A stretch of 64,000 bases of DNA from Aquatica leii (GCA_035610365.1 CM069432.1:22878354-22942353); one strand, 5' to 3'. Positions 1 to 11,305 are shown, counted from the first letter of the stretch. Program-made: numbers and translations. The notes: generated by a model from the sequence alone, not told the origin.

Positions 1-1335
1 AAGGACCGTGTCACAGGGGCCCTTTCATCCGCAGAATTGCACAAGGCACTTTTATTCATGTGTAAAGTTATGCAGCAATTAGCATTTTCCGAAACGATGT
101 TATTGCTTCGCCAAGGCAAGCTTTGTTTTAAGCCCATTAGGAAACTATTTCCATTTATGGACAATGAAGGATTGCTACGTGTCGGTGGACGTCGTCGTCA
201 CTCCGAATTATCCTCGGATCCTTTTTGCTGCCTCGTTCCCATCGACTTACAGAGTTGATGATTGAGCATTTTCATCGAGTGCATTTACACCCCGGTTTAC
301 AGACATTGCAATTTTTATTGTCGCAACAATTTTAGATTTTAATTGCACGTCGCGACGTGCAATCAAGCACTCTCTGTCAAATACTTTTCGTTGTTTTCAT
401 GTACGGTCATGTGTCAGCCCTCTTTTTCTGCGTCTCGTGTGTCGCAAGTGAAACCGTTTTCTCAAGTTGGCGTTGATTATGCCGGACTTTTTCTTTTGAC
501 ATTAGGTCGAGTAAGAGGAGCTAGAATATATAAAGATTACATCTGCATATTTGTTTGCTTTGCCATTAAAACCGTTCATTTAGAAGTGGTCTCAGACCTG
601 ACTACGGAGGCATTTCTTGCGGCTTTCTGTCGTTTCGTTGCTCGACGGGGTCGTTGTAGTGACATTTACAGTGACAGTGGCATCAATATTATTAACCGTA
701 TACTTCAAAACTTGGGTCGACAGTCTGCTGACACATTAGCAATCAAATGGCACTTTAATCCTAATTCCTCTCCGCATTTTGGTGGATTGTGGGAGGCCGG
801 AGTTAATTCTATCAAAACCCACCTGTCTCGTGAACAAACCTACACTTATGAAGAATTTAATACAGTCTTAAACCAAATCCCAGTCGTGTTGAATTCACAC
901 CCATTGTACCAAATGAGTTCGGATCCTAATGATTTATTAGTTCTTACTCTGGGGCATTTCTTGACCCTTGAGCCGTTGACCGCTTCTCATGACGAGGATG
1001 TTACGTCCCTCCTATTAAATCCTTTGTCACGTTGGCGTTATGTTCAGCGTTGTCAAGATAAAATTTTGGCGTCGTTGGCACCATGAGTATTTGCATACAC
1101 TCAAACAAAGCGGAAAGTGTAATCAACCTTCCACTACCCCGTTAGTGAACAGTTTAGTGATGTTACAGAACGAGTTGGTTCTAACGCTGCAGTGGCAACT
1201 GGGTCGCATCATAACTCTACATTCTGGTAAGGATGGCGTCGCTCGTGTTGCCACCCTCAACGCGAGATTTAATTAAAAGACCTCTAATCAAAATCTTTCG
1301 TGTACCTATGCCACAGCAGAAACCTGTTGGTTAAT
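1..1335 (+). pseudogene. BEL/Pao retrotransposon pol, integrase and C-terminal domain (broken)
   Basis: This is the 3' part of a BEL/Pao pol gene; its 5' part lies beyond the left edge. Positions 37-258 encode the integrase zinc-binding region with the family-typical phrase 'NEGLLRVGG'. Positions 343-1086 hold the integrase core with the catalytic-type Asp in 'VGVDYAGLF', a second Asp in 'IYSDSGIN', and the Glu in 'HFGGLWEAGV'. From 1040 to about 1335 the C-terminal domain common to BEL pol proteins follows ('HSGKDGVARVATLNAR'). The reading frame changes at least three times and stops interrupt it near 258, 335 and 1086, so it is dead. In other BEL elements this domain is followed by a purine tract and the LTR, which fits the next feature. 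Confidence 0.85.
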
Positions 1336-1469
1336 TGTTTATTCGCTTTATCATGATTTTAGTTTTGTTTTTAGTATTATAGTTGTTGACCCGTTGGGCG
1401 ATTAATTTATTTCATTTTGGACAATTAGAAAGAAAATCACGCTGTTATAGTGATTATTGGTGGGCGGTA

Positions 1470-1923
1470 TGTTTTGCATTTATATTTAAATTTTGTTGTT
1501 TTTCCGATACCAGCACAAAACCCGACAAACGAACGACTTATTGTTTTTGTTGGTTGAACTCTTTTACGAGCCAACCTGATTAAGTCGCCCTTTTCAACAT
1601 TAGCCGTTGGCAATGTTGTTAATTAGAACGTAGCGGCTGAGTAGCTTGTGCTGAAAGTTTTGGCCATGTTTCCCATTAAATATTGGCATGGATGAAGAAC
1701 CTATTCCCAGGAATATTATGCATGTGTTAGTTCCCTCCTTTTTCTTTTGACTAGTATATTTGCTATTATTTTATATGTAGATCCATTACCCATGCCACCG
1801 GCTCCTGATTTTATTAGTTATATTGTAAATTTCATTTATAATTTTTTTTTATGATTAAACCGATTAAATAAATTGCAGCTTGCTTAATTTCAACCAAACG
1901 TTTCGTTGCGGTTTGTGTAAACA
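1470..1923 (+). repeat. candidate 3' LTR of the BEL/Pao element
   Basis: A G-rich tract (TGGTGGGCGGTA, 1458-1469) lies about 130 bases after the end of pol and is directly followed by TGTTTTGC. This is the purine-tract/TGTT arrangement also seen at the BEL LTR near 63761. An AATAAA lies near 1866-1871. The block ends plausibly at TGTAAACA near 1923, where the sequence changes to a pyrimidine-rich remnant. The 5' LTR is outside the window, so the ends cannot be proved by comparison. Confidence 0.4.
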
Positions 1924-1929
1924 CCCATA

Positions 1930-3540
1930 CCGTTACCCCTATTCTCTCTTTGTATCGTTTTTATCGTTTTCTCTCTCTTTTCTTTTTCTTTTTTTCATTG
2001 TCAATTCCAGTGGTTGGTGGTTTGACTCCACACTTCCTCCTAGCTTAAATGTCTTCACCTTTGCTCTAGCCTCTTTTTTTTGTCATTACAAAATTTATTA
2101 TTGATTCTCCCCTTCCTCCTATGTACGTATACTCCCGTATTCTTCTTTTTTTTCTGTTTCCATTCATTATTTCCCACTTTCTTTTGTTATACATTTCCAG
2201 CAGTTGTTACTCCTCTTTGTTTATCACTTTGTCTTTTGTTTGTCTCTTCTTCGTCCCTTTCCTTTCTTCCCTTATTCTCGCGTTAAAATCCTCTTCTAAT
2301 ATTATCAATCCCTCCTCCCTCTTTTCTATCATCTCTTCTATGTTTCTTCTTGTCTTTTTCATTCTACTCCTAAAAAATGTTCATATTTTTCTTTGTTTTT
2401 CCCCATTGTATGTTGCTTTCTACAATTTCTCTTCTCTGTTGAACTTTCTCTTTCTATTCCTAACTCAACCATTCTCTTTTTATTCCCGTTATTATACCCC
2501 CCCTTGCTCTCCTTTTACTCTTTTCTCCTTCTGCTTGTTTAACCAACTACTCAAATTCCTCCGGCAACTCTTTTTCCCACTACTCTTATTCTTTTTCTTC
2601 CCACCTTTGTCTTCTGTACTCACACTACATCCTGTTACTTGACGTACTCCCAAAAATCCTGTTTCTTGTTTTTTTATTTTCGCTACGTTTCAAAACAATA
2701 CTCTCAGTTTACTCATCTCCCCCTGTGCTTCTTCCTTTCTTTCCATTATTCTTCTTTCTTGTTTTTTTACTTTCCATTACTCATAATACCTTTTCTTTGC
2801 CATTTCGTCTTTATTTTTTTCTTTTTCGTCCCCCTTTTCCTTTTAGTTTTTTGCGCTTTGACTACTAATTTTCTTTCCTCTTTTTCTGTTCAGCTCCCTG
2901 TCGCTGTCGTTCCATATGTATCGTTCTACGTTTATCTCCATTTTCTTGTATCCTACCTATACTCTTTTTTTTCTGCTCTGTTCATTATTTCTCTTTGTAC
3001 TCTCCTTTCTTTTTACGTCAAGTAGTAATTTATGTAAATTCTTGTGTTCCTTAATTTCCTCTTTTCTGCCATCACGTTCTGCTTTTTTTCCCATTTACAC
3101 CACCACCACCACCTAATTTTCCTTCTCTCTATTTATCACTGTCACTTCTACTTTTACGTTTAATTTTTCTTTTAGCATCAATACTAATTCCTTTTGTGGT
3201 TCTTTACTTCTCCACCCCTTTATTACTATAGTATTCTTACTTTTTCATCTTTCTTTATCTTCCGCTTTTTTCTTCAATTTTTCTATTCCCTCCATTAGTA
3301 TTTTCTTTTTTCCCATTTCTGCTTTTATTTCTTTGATTTCTTGTCTTATTCCTTGCACGTTTTCTTCCATTTGTTTCATCATCTCTCTCCTTAATTCCTT
3401 TAGTTCCTCTATTTCTTTCTGTTCTTTTCTTTTTTTCCTCCGTTATCTTTTTAATGTCAGGTGATCTTGTTGTTTCCTTACCTTTACCATCTATTTGTTG
3501 TCTGTCTCTTCGTCTCTCTTTTATTCATTACTTTCTCCCT
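1930..3540 (-). pseudogene. non-LTR retrotransposon remnant (coiled-coil ORF1 plus endonuclease part of ORF2)
   Basis: On the minus strand this block is purine-rich and reads as a decayed LINE. From about 3470 down to 3180 it encodes a Lys/Glu-rich coiled coil (for example 'KEIEELKELRREMMKQMEE'), followed by a stretch resembling the RNA-binding part of LINE ORF1 proteins. Further down (about 2290-2340) a phrase close to 'GDFNARI', the usual endonuclease motif, can be read. Frames change repeatedly and no intact ORF remains. The element is cut off near 1930, before any reverse transcriptase. Composition and the ORF1 style match the block at 29140-32110, so both are probably one family. The clade is not certain. 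Confidence 0.55.
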
Positions 3541-3940
3541 TTTATTCCTCCGTACTAATAAATCGGAGGTGCACAAAAAAACCAATAAACATAGGAGAAG
3601 ATGAAATGTTCAAAAGGATAAAATTCAGTTTTTACCGTATTACAAAACGAACATAATGACATCTTCTTACTTTATTTTACTTCACATATAGGTACCTATT
3701 TATTTTCTAATACAAGTTAATGTTTTATTTAAGACAATTTTTGATTTAACGTAAAAATTTGAATGCATACAGTATGCTAATTGCAGATTCAGTTGTTTTT
3801 GTTCAAACTTTTAGAAAAAAGCTGGTTACATCATTGTTTATTTGTATATATTACATGAGATCCTATTATTCTTTATGCATATCAGGCGTTCTCTAATATT
3901 TTTCACGTGCTAATTAGTAATTTTGCTAGTCGACGATTAG
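3541..3940. other. AT-rich stretch without recognised gene
   Basis: No ORF, repeat end or RNA gene is recognisable. The sequence is AT-rich and lacks the strand asymmetry of the block to its left, so it is probably unique host sequence. Confidence 0.4.
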
Positions 3941-3941
3941 A

Positions 3942-4400
3942 TTAGATGCGGGTACAGTCTGTAAGGTAAGCAGATTCTTCTAATTTTTATTCATCTAAAA
4001 TCTCTTCACAGTGCTTCTATTGACACGAAAACGTGTTTATTATTCATTTTTTATTGGTTTACTAACCGATAAAAAAGTTACTTATATCCAATTTCAATTT
4101 GATCTAAAATTTAAATGAAATTATGTTGTTAAAAAATAGTTTCAACAAACCTTGCTTTGGAAGCGATGCCAATACATTGGGAAAGTGGCACGTAGGTATG
4201 CTAACATACAAATCGTATTGTTTGCTGGGCACTAACGGAGATGTAGATAATTTAGATAATGGAACCCTTGTGAAAACTAAATTTGAATTAATTGCAATCA
4301 AAAGCGTAATTAGAGATAACTTACATTTGCAGTAGCACAGAGTAATTAAAGTTGACAATATAAGTATTCCTAACAATAAATAGCCAAGTAAATATTGCAT
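3942..4400 (-). CDS. possible small single-pass membrane protein gene (2-3 exons)
   Basis: A minus-strand ATG at 4400, preceded by an in-frame TGA, opens a hydrophobic stretch of about 20 residues ('MQYLLGYLLLGILILSTLI') ending in a Cys patch, TLCYCK. A GTAAGT donor follows exactly there, after base 4325, in phase 1. The same design and phase occur in the genes at 26578, 27621 and 48998. A 48-bp intron (4277-4324) is possible, but it is a multiple of three, so reading through also stays open. A second donor of type G/GTTTGT lies after 4151, and an acceptor at 3959 would give a short tail ending in a stop at 3942. The tail has no PPxY motif. Without the intron calls the ORF simply runs 4400-4104. 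It could be a diverged or decaying fourth family member, or chance. Confidence 0.35.
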
Positions 4401-5065
4401 TCTAACTCAACGAATAAACGTGGCCGTTTTACTAGCGCTCTTAAGCGTAAGTAATTGTAGTAGATTATTGGTAATAAAATGTTAATTGAGCCTAAAAGAG
4501 GTAGTAACTACGTTGGTAATTATTAAATAAACTGTAATTACATTGAAGATTTGACAATGAACATCATAAAACCAATTCTCACATAAATCTTTCGAATTAA
4601 TTGTATTTTTTGTTGACCCAAATAAAAATTACTTTGACGTGAATTGTGTTAGTTCACATGATCAATTTTTGTATTGGTAGAAAAAAATGCGAAAATACTT
4701 TTTGTGAGTCAAAAAAAAAAAAAAAATACGTACTGTTTTTCACTACGCAATAAAACAAAAATTGCGTGTAAGTCAAACGTTTATGAATTCAGTTGTTAAC
4801 GAGTATTGCGATTGAAGTACTTTTGATAACGTGGACATATAACCGATATCAATAGTAGTTTTTTGTTTGATTAAAAATATAATTCTATCTTTCGTAATCT
4901 AATCCAATAAAAAAATATTTATAATATCTATTTTTTTCGCAATGTTTTTCTTTGCTAGAACCACTTGAGGAAACTATGAGTTGTTGCAAAATTTGGAAAA
5001 GTTTAGACATTGTATTGGCTAAAACAAATTACTTTAGTTTTATGTTATAACCTTATTTATTTTAT
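4401..5065. other. AT-rich stretch without recognised gene
   Basis: Contains a poly-A run of about 16 bases near 4711-4727 and otherwise low-complexity AT-rich DNA. No supported coding region. Confidence 0.4.
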
Positions 5066-5458
5066 TGTTACAAATTTATTTATTAAAACTAATTTATTTA
5101 AACGACTAAAATATGTTTTACTTATACTAGAAATATGTACACTTTTAAATTAACCAAAATAATGAAATCTAATAATATTTAATAAAAACACTTAAACTAA
5201 TTAAGATAAGACTTGTTTACACTAAAATCACGTACAATATTTTTCTCTGTATATTTATGTACACACAAGTGCTAACGAATTATTTATTTCAACTTGAATA
5301 ATCTTCTTAACACTACAGGCTTCGCATTACGGAAATAACTGACCTACGATTTGTTTCGTCAGTATATATACACATTTTTTTTTCGGTATATCTTCTAGAA
5401 GATGGATAACAACTTCCAGAAAGCTCTTGAATTTGAAGATAACTTTTCGAACGTTTCA
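5066..5458 (-). repeat. 3' LTR of macro-gypsy copy 1
   Basis: On the minus strand the LTR starts TGAAAC (5458) and ends GTAACA (5066), 393 bp. It aligns along its length with the LTRs at 49332, 54953 and 61021, including the blocks AAACAAATCGTAGGTCAGTT and GTGTTAAGAAGATTATTCAAG. It is the most diverged of the four. A degraded purine tract (CTAAAAAGAGGGTAG) precedes it. Confidence 0.85.
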
Positions 5459-5525
5459 CTACCCTCTTTTTAGGAGTGTGCTGTCCCAGAACAGGAGACT
5501 GGATGCGACACCGGTAAAAAGGATC

Positions 5526-5582
5526 GTGGCGATAGCGACAGCTTCCTCCATTTCGGCAACTTCCTTGACCATACAAATAACA
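5526..5582 (-). other. CCCH zinc-finger segment, copy 1
   Basis: The minus strand encodes C-X7-C-X5-C-X3-H ('[19 protein letters not shown]'), the classic RNA-binding CCCH spacing. All four ligands are present. It lies between the macrodomain and the LTR. In this copy a deletion joins it, out of frame, to the shortened macrodomain. Confidence 0.7.
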
Positions 5583-5597
5583 GTCAATGGACTAACA

Positions 5598-5925
5598 CGT
5601 TTCGAACCGTCCTCCAATTCAGTTGATCTAAGCCACAACCAAGCTTGGGTACTGCCAATTCCTTAACATGGTGGAACTCGATTTCATTCTTGAGATTCCA
5701 TAATGTTCGCCACAGATCTTTGTATAACGGCTTGACACGTGAGTATTTTTTGGTGACCAGATAGAAAACGACGCGTCCGTTACTACGTAGTCCTAAAACT
5801 TTTCCGACTGCCGGTTGCTGTCTTCGTAATTTATCTAGCTGCCCAAACTTCTTTTTAAACACGACGGCAACCCCTCTGGCCTATCAAGATCCTCGCTCAC
5901 GCAATGTGCGATGGCGTAATCTTTT
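5598..5925 (-). pseudogene. macrodomain (TARG1/OARD1-like) at the C-terminus of pol, copy 1
   Basis: The reading begins in the integrase frame with 'AIAHCVSEDL', shifts frame near 5870, and continues with 'FKKKFGQLD', 'FYLVTKKYS' and 'PKLGCGLDQLNW' before a deletion removes the last strands. These phrases match the ADP-ribosyl-acceptor hydrolase OARD1 (TARG1), where the Lys of the TKK motif and the Asp of GCGLD are the catalytic pair; both are present here. Known OARD1 removes ADP-ribose from acidic residues and O-acetyl-ADP-ribose. What it does for a retrotransposon is unknown. Confidence 0.8.
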
Positions 5926-7144
5926 TGTGTCTGGAACAGGTCTTGTTGTTCCTCGGTGGTAACTCTGAACCTAGCTTTTGCAGAACCTCCGTATAAGTTC
6001 ATAAACTTCTCGAACCCCATTTCTTCGATTGGATTCCTGGTTCTGCTACTTATTATTCTGGTTCGGACCTGAACTTGCGTATTGTCGTTATCGCCAGCAA
6101 ACGGGGCTAGACGATCGACGTGGACCACTTTTGGCTTGCTTCTGGGCGGTTTTCGGATGCGATATATGACGTCATTAATACGCTGCATGACTTCATAAAG
6201 GCTCTCCCATTGCCTTCGCAGCTTCGGCGACAAACGACGTCTCCTTTGAGGATTATACAACCAGACCATATCGCCAGGTTGAAACCCACCATTTTGTGTC
6301 TTGACGTCATATCTAGTCTTCATCATGTCGCTGGCAATTAGTGTGTTTTTACGGACCTCTTCATGTATTTCGTCTAGCCTCTTGGCGTAATCTTCTCCAG
6401 CAACTTCTTCTTCCGGTCTTCGTCCAAATTGAAGGTCGCATGGCAATCGTATTTCACGACCGAACATGACACAGAATGGTGTTTGTGCTGTGCTTTCGTG
6501 AACGAATGATCGGTATGCCATTAGGAAAAGGTGCAAGTACTGATGCCAGTCTTTTTGGTGTTCGGACACTACCTTGGCTAAATACTTGCCCATTGTTCGA
6601 TTCATCCGTTCAACCATGCCATCAGATTCAGGATGGAGAGGCGTTGTCCGAGTTTTCTTAATTCCGAACTTCTTGAAATAGTCCAGACTTAAAATTGCGA
6701 CCTTGATCGGAATGTAATTCCAACGGAACTCCAAACCGGCAGAAAAAACTTTTTTACTAATACGTCTGCGACTGTAGCTGCTTCCTGATTGCGTATGGCG
6801 TAAGCCTCCGTCCATTTCGTGAAATAATCCATTGCCACCAGGATGTATTTATTTCCCGAATCGGATTCTGGGAACGGCCCTGCGATGTCAATCGCTACTC
6901 TTTCCAAAGGGCTTCCTACGACGTTGTATTGCTTCATGGGTGCTTTGCGCTTTCTCACTGGACCATTTCCTGATGCGCAGACTATGCATTTACGGCACCA
7001 TTTCATGACGTACTGCTTGCAGTTCATCCAGTAGAATCGTTCTCGCACTTTACCCAATGTCTTCTTAATGCCAAAGTGTCCTCCTGATGTCCCATCGTGG
7101 AGATGCTTCAACACTTTTGACACCCTGCTCTTCGGCACAACCAA
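5926..7144 (-). pseudogene. gypsy integrase, copy 1
   Basis: The segment 7144-6689 holds the HHCC zinc-binding part ('KWCRKCIVCASG') and the start of the core with Asp in 'VAIDIAGPF'. A frameshift near 6745-6800 damages the second Asp region ('ITFRSRSQF'). The segment 6689-5926 holds '[20 protein letters not shown]' with the catalytic Glu, then a basic C-terminal region and an extension without a recognisable chromodomain. The reading frame runs on from this extension into the macrodomain, so the two were one polyprotein. Confidence 0.85.
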
Positions 7145-7319
7145 CTGTAGTCTGTTTCACGTGCCCTCGGCACTTTTTAGGGATCGCTTAAGAAGACCGT
7201 CTTCTACTATCAAGGAGTCCCACTGCGCCCAGTACGCTTTGATATTTCTGCCCAAAGCACTCACTTCTTCCTAGGTTGGTCGTCGGTCGCTTTCTTTTCA
7301 CTCCAGGAGTAGTCTTATT

Positions 7320-7772
7320 TCAGGATCGTCTTCTTGTTCGCTTAGGTTCCCACTCATCATCAACCATAGCAGTTCTCCGGAGGCATTCGACTTTTTCTTC
7401 CAGTCGCGAACAATGGCTACAGTCCGCCGGACATGGTCTTCTGGACAAGGCATCAGCGTTCCGATGACTGCTTCGGGCACGGTGTTCTGTGTTATAGTCA
7501 TACTCTTGCAGTCTTTCGATCCATCTTGCCACTTGTCCTTCTGGGTTACGGAATTGCAGTAGCCATTTTAAAGCGGCGTGGTCTGTTCTCAGTAAAAATT
7601 TTCCCTCCCTCCTAGTCACGCAATAATTCCTTTCTGGTCTGAACAAAACCTGCCTAAAATACGCGATAACTTTTTCTTGTCCATCTTGAACCTGCGAAAG
7701 GACCGCGCCTATGGCCAGATTGCTTGCGTCGGTATCCAAAACAAATTTTCCATCTTCTCTTGGATAACTCAA
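7320..7772 (-). pseudogene. gypsy RNase H and tether, copy 1
   Basis: Begins with '[18 protein letters not shown]', the RNase H start with its metal-binding Asp, and ends with '[18 protein letters not shown]', the usual RNase H end of gypsy elements. About 25 residues are missing in the middle relative to the copy at 52553. A stop separates it from the RT thumb, and the link to the integrase is frameshifted around 7150-7320. Confidence 0.85.
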
Positions 7773-7832
7773 AATTGGCGAAGTGACTAGGGCCTGTTTT
7801 AGTTGCTTAAAAAAATTTTCGCAGTCTTCATT

Positions 7833-8655
7833 CTATATAAATTCTGCTTTTTCTTCTGTTAATTTTGTCAATGGTTTCGCAATATTGGCAAATCCGGGTA
7901 CAAATCTTCTATAATAAGTGCACAACCCAAGAAAACTTCGGACCTGATGTTTGTCGATTGGTCTTGGCCATGGTTGCACTGCTTGTATTTTGTCTGGGTT
8001 AGCCCTTACTCCATCTCTAGATACGACGTGGCCAAGGTATTGGACTTCCTTCTTAAATACGTGGCACTTCTTTGAGCTCAGTTTGAGGTTAGTACCCACG
8101 TAATCGCTGGAACACTTCCTTCAAATTGTTCAAGTGTTCTTCAAACGACCTTCCAACCACGATTACGTCGTCCAGGTAAACCAAGCACGTCTTCCAAGAC
8201 AATCCGCGCAAGATGGTCTCCATCAAACGCTCGAACGTTGCAGGAGCGTTACACAGGCCTAAGGGCATTACAGTGAACTGCCACAAACCAGTTCCGATCG
8301 TAAAAGCTGTTTTTTCACGATCCTTGGGTTCTAATTCTACCTGCCAGTATCCACTCTTTAAATCTAACGTAGAAAACCACTGGGATTCTGACAGGGTGTC
8401 TAGCGTATCGTTAATTCTGGGTAAAGGGTAGCGGTCCTTTTTGGTCACGTCGTTTAGCTGCCTGTAGTCTACGCAAAACCTCGTTAATCCATCCTTCTTC
8501 TTTACGAGTACCACTGGGGATGCCCATGAGCTACTTGAAGGTTCAATCAGGCCTTCTCTCTCCATATCCGTAATTATTTGTTCGGCTTCTTCTTTTTTCG
8601 CCAAAGGAAGTATGCGTGGATGTTGTCGTATCGGCCGAGCGTCTCCGGTAATCAA
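7833..8655 (-). pseudogene. gypsy reverse transcriptase, copy 1
   Basis: Palm and fingers at 8655-8089 include 'VKKKDG', '[12 protein letters not shown]' and the active-site phrase '[12 protein letters not shown]'. A frameshift near 8095 leads to the thumb and connection at 8099-7833 ('YLGHVVSRDGV', '[14 protein letters not shown]'). The YLDD box is intact. Phrases are close to those at 11949-12551, 51960-52640 and 57630-58110. Confidence 0.9.
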
Positions 8656-9496
8656 TTTTATGTTTCACTACGTTAGTTCTTCCTTTGGAGCCACTCTCCA
8701 GTGCGAACACATCTTGGTACTCTTGAATCAACAGTTTAACTTTAGCCAGCTGGTCTTGGCTGAGGTTTTGGCATTTGGTGGTAAAAATGTCCAATAGATG
8801 TTGTGGATACTTCTTCGGCGACGTATCTTCGTTTGACTTCACGCATCTCACAACTTGTGATACTGGCGTGCATTGGCCTACCATGGTCTTCTTTTTCAAC
8901 GTTACAGGTTCTGAGTTTAAGATCCTTGCTGGCATCGTGTTCTTTACTCGTACTAAACTTCTGCCAACGCGTAGTCCCTTTTCAACTAAGCCGCCCTCCA
9001 TTGGTTCAATCGCGCGTATGTAGCCTTCCCGGAGATTTCCATCCAGGCGTGCTATCACCACACTTTCCGTTTTTGCAGGCAGAATCACGTCTTCAGTCAA
9101 TAAAACTCGCACGGCTGCCTTCTCTGACGAATGAAAAGGAATTTCTTCATTGTCGATCTTCAGGACATCGTTCCTCATATCCAAATGGAACCCATACTTC
9201 TTTATCACGTCCATTCCCAGGATAACTTCTTCCGTGATGTCGGCTACCAGTACTTGATGGTCGAGTACTCCATTTTCCAAACCAATGGTTACTTTGACAT
9301 GTCCGTGAGTAGGTATTCCTTCGCCCGTCGCCGTTCGAAGTCGTACTGTTACTGGTGATGTCTTCTCGTTTTCTAATAAGATATCAGGACGAATGATGGT
9401 CTTCGTCGCTCCCGTGTCAACCAGTAACTGGACGCTTCTCCCATTGATCTTGCCATCGAGATAAATGCTATGCAATTGCTCCCTAGGCGATGCCAT
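8543..9496 (-). pseudogene. gypsy aspartic protease and linker, copy 1
   Basis: A long open stretch starts with '[19 protein letters not shown]' and contains the protease motif '[12 protein letters not shown]', then a second protease landmark '[13 protein letters not shown]'. A long linker leads to RT. The DTGA motif and flap region are intact. It overlaps the RT frame at 8543-8655, where a shift occurs. Confidence 0.9.
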
Positions 9497-9521
9497 TTGG
9501 ATAGTAATCTCCGGAGTCTAA

Positions 9522-10137
9522 CTAGATGAGATTATTTTTTGTCTCTTTTGGTTGCCTCGTTCCAAATTTTATAGCGCTCCTCGACCTCTTCTTAGGTTTA
9601 GTACGATGTCGTCGTACGTGGCCCATTTCACCGCAGTTCAAAGTTGTCTCCTCGATGCTTTCCAGTGTCTGCGCGGGTACTTTTGCATCACAGCAGAGTC
9701 TATGACCGTCTCGTTGCGATGCTTGTTTTGCTGCTTCAAACTCCAAAGCATGCACCAAAGCGTCATTCAATGTCTTCGGTCGAGCTAACCGAAGAGTCTG
9801 CTGCGTTTCGTTGTCTCGGAGGCCGTCTACAAAGGTTTGAATAGCCAATTGCTCCTAGAAGGTATCTGACGCTGTAGGATACGCAAGCCGCGTTAATCTA
9901 GCAATGTCAACCTCAAACTCTTGAAGACTTTCAGCAGCTTTCTGAACCCGACTTTTAATTTGAGCTTGATAGACTTGTTGAAGATAGGCATCTCCATACC
10001 TCATTTCTAATCGTGAAATTAAGAGTTCGTAATTTTCTTGCAGGTGGTCAGGAACAGTTTGTAAAATTCCAAGCGCTTCTCTACGTAAAGACACAATTAA
10101 AGACGTCGCTTTCTGCTTGCTGCTTCAACCATTAGCT
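9522..10137 (-). pseudogene. gypsy gag C-terminal half, copy 1
   Basis: Reads capsid-like sequence ('[20 protein letters not shown]', '[20 protein letters not shown]', '[13 protein letters not shown]') down to the nucleocapsid. The CCHC knuckle is damaged: the first and last Cys of C-X2-C-X4-H-X4-C are lost here ('TLNCGEMGHVRRHR'). A stop lies near 9855. The N-terminal coiled coil is absent because of truncation at about 10137. Confidence 0.85.
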
Positions 10138-10150
10138 GTGTGTGAAGTAA
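10138..10150. other. head-to-head junction of two macro-gypsy copies
   Basis: Left of this point the minus-strand copy ends inside gag. Right of it a + strand copy starts in the middle of the LTR. The few bases between (TGTGAAGTAAT) match neither copy. Confidence 0.7.
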
Positions 10151-10306
10151 TCCCCGGACTTTATCTTTCAAGTGATAGTGCGATATAAATTAGTGTAAGT
10201 GTTTTTATTAAATATCCTTAGATTTGATTAGTTCGGTTAATTTCAACGTGTACATATTTTTAGTATAAATAAATTAGTTTTAAAAATAAATATTACATTA
10301 GTGACA
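10150..10306 (+). repeat. 5' LTR, 3' portion only, macro-gypsy copy 2
   Basis: Matches the second half of the family LTR, from GGACTTTATCTT through GTGATAGTGC to the terminal GACA at 10306. The promoter part is missing. A primer-site-like sequence follows but is diverged from that at 49749. Confidence 0.75.
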
Positions 10307-10515
10307 AGTGCGTGGTTTGGAATCGAATAAATAAACAATTGTTTAGCTCGCGATTTTTGTGTAAATATCGTTAAGTAATTTAATATCGTTCCCGTAATAA
10401 AGACAATGATTACGTAAATAACTGATTAGTTTGCGATACGCGTGTTTATTTATAAAGTGTAATCATAGCTATTTCAGTTCGTTAAAGTAGTGTATTTAAA
10501 TTTTTTATATAGTTT

Positions 10516-11305
10516 ATGCCGGTGACGCGTTTGCGAGCAGTAAAAATGGATTCAAAAATATTTGAAATTCTCGTATTGATGAATAAAAATATAGAATAAA
10601 ATAATATAAAAATGAGCAAAAATTGTCAGAAAATTGAAGAAAAACTATTCGAACATTCTCAGGAAATTGAAGAAAATTCTAGAAAAATCGAAGAAAAGTT
10701 TTGCGAAATTTCTCAGAAACAGATGGAAAATTCTAGACGTTTAAAAGAAGAAATACAAACGATAATAGAAAATCAAATAAAAATTGTTCAAGAGGAAACC
10801 CAAACCGATATGTTAAATTTAAAAGAAGAAATTTGCGAATCTATGAATGATAAAATAGAAGTTTAATGTTGTACCGTCAAATTTGGATGGCAAAGTTCCA
10901 TGGTCAACTTACTACAAGCAGTTTAAAGCCGCAGCTACAGCTTACGGTTGAAGCAACAAGCAGAAAGCGACGTCTTAATCGTGTCCTTACGTGGAGAAGC
11001 GCTTGGAATTTTACAAACTGTTCCTGACCACCTACAAAAAAACTACGAACTTTTAATTTCATGTTTAAAAATGAGATATCGAGATGCTCATCTTCAACAA
11101 GTGTATCAAGCTCAAATTAAAAGTAGGGTTCAGAAAGCTGCCGAAAGTCTTCAAGAGTTTGAAGCTGACATCGCCAGATTAACACGGCTTGCGTAACCTA
11201 CAGCACCAGATACCTTATTGAACAGTTGGCTATTCAAACCTTTGTAGACGGCCTTCGAGACAACAAAACGTAGCAAACTCTCCGGTTAGCTCGACCAAAG
11301 ACATT
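10516..11305 (+). pseudogene. gag, macro-gypsy copy 2 (deleted)
   Basis: Starts at ATGCCGGTGACGCG (10516), the gag start shared with 49989 and 55469. A stop follows soon and the Lys/Glu-rich coiled coil resumes at 10612-10866 ('QEIEENSRKIEEKF'). The capsid part reads at 10948-11196. Near 11305 the rest of gag, including the zinc knuckle, and the start of protease are deleted. Confidence 0.8.

Larger units (their letters stand above)
5066..10137 (-). mobile_element. macro-gypsy copy 1: Ty3/gypsy element, 5'-truncated
   Basis: Reading leftward from 10137 the order is gag C-terminal half, protease, reverse transcriptase, RNase H, integrase, macrodomain, CCCH finger and 3' LTR. This is a gypsy-type order (RT before integrase). 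The gag N-terminus, primer site and 5' LTR are missing because the copy ends at the head-to-head junction near 10140. Stops and frameshifts break pol in at least six places, but long stretches are intact, so this is the best copy in the window for the integrase C-terminus and the CCCH finger. The same family recurs at 10150-15147 and as two units within 49332-61421. Confidence 0.9.

Noticed and set aside
1880..3116. A series of + strand ORFs rich in Phe, Leu, Ser and Cys that look like multi-pass membrane proteins
   Set aside because: They come from pyrimidine-rich DNA antisense to a Lys/Glu-rich LINE remnant; there is no helix spacing, loop pattern or start context typical of real membrane proteins.
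4123..4335. A 70-aa + strand ORF
   Set aside because: No recognisable motif, and it overlaps the better-supported minus-strand candidate gene with a splice donor at the expected place.
5313..5530. The CCCH ORF of copy 1 read on into the LTR as a longer host protein
   Set aside because: The downstream part is LTR sequence that aligns with other LTR copies, so only the finger segment is meaningful.
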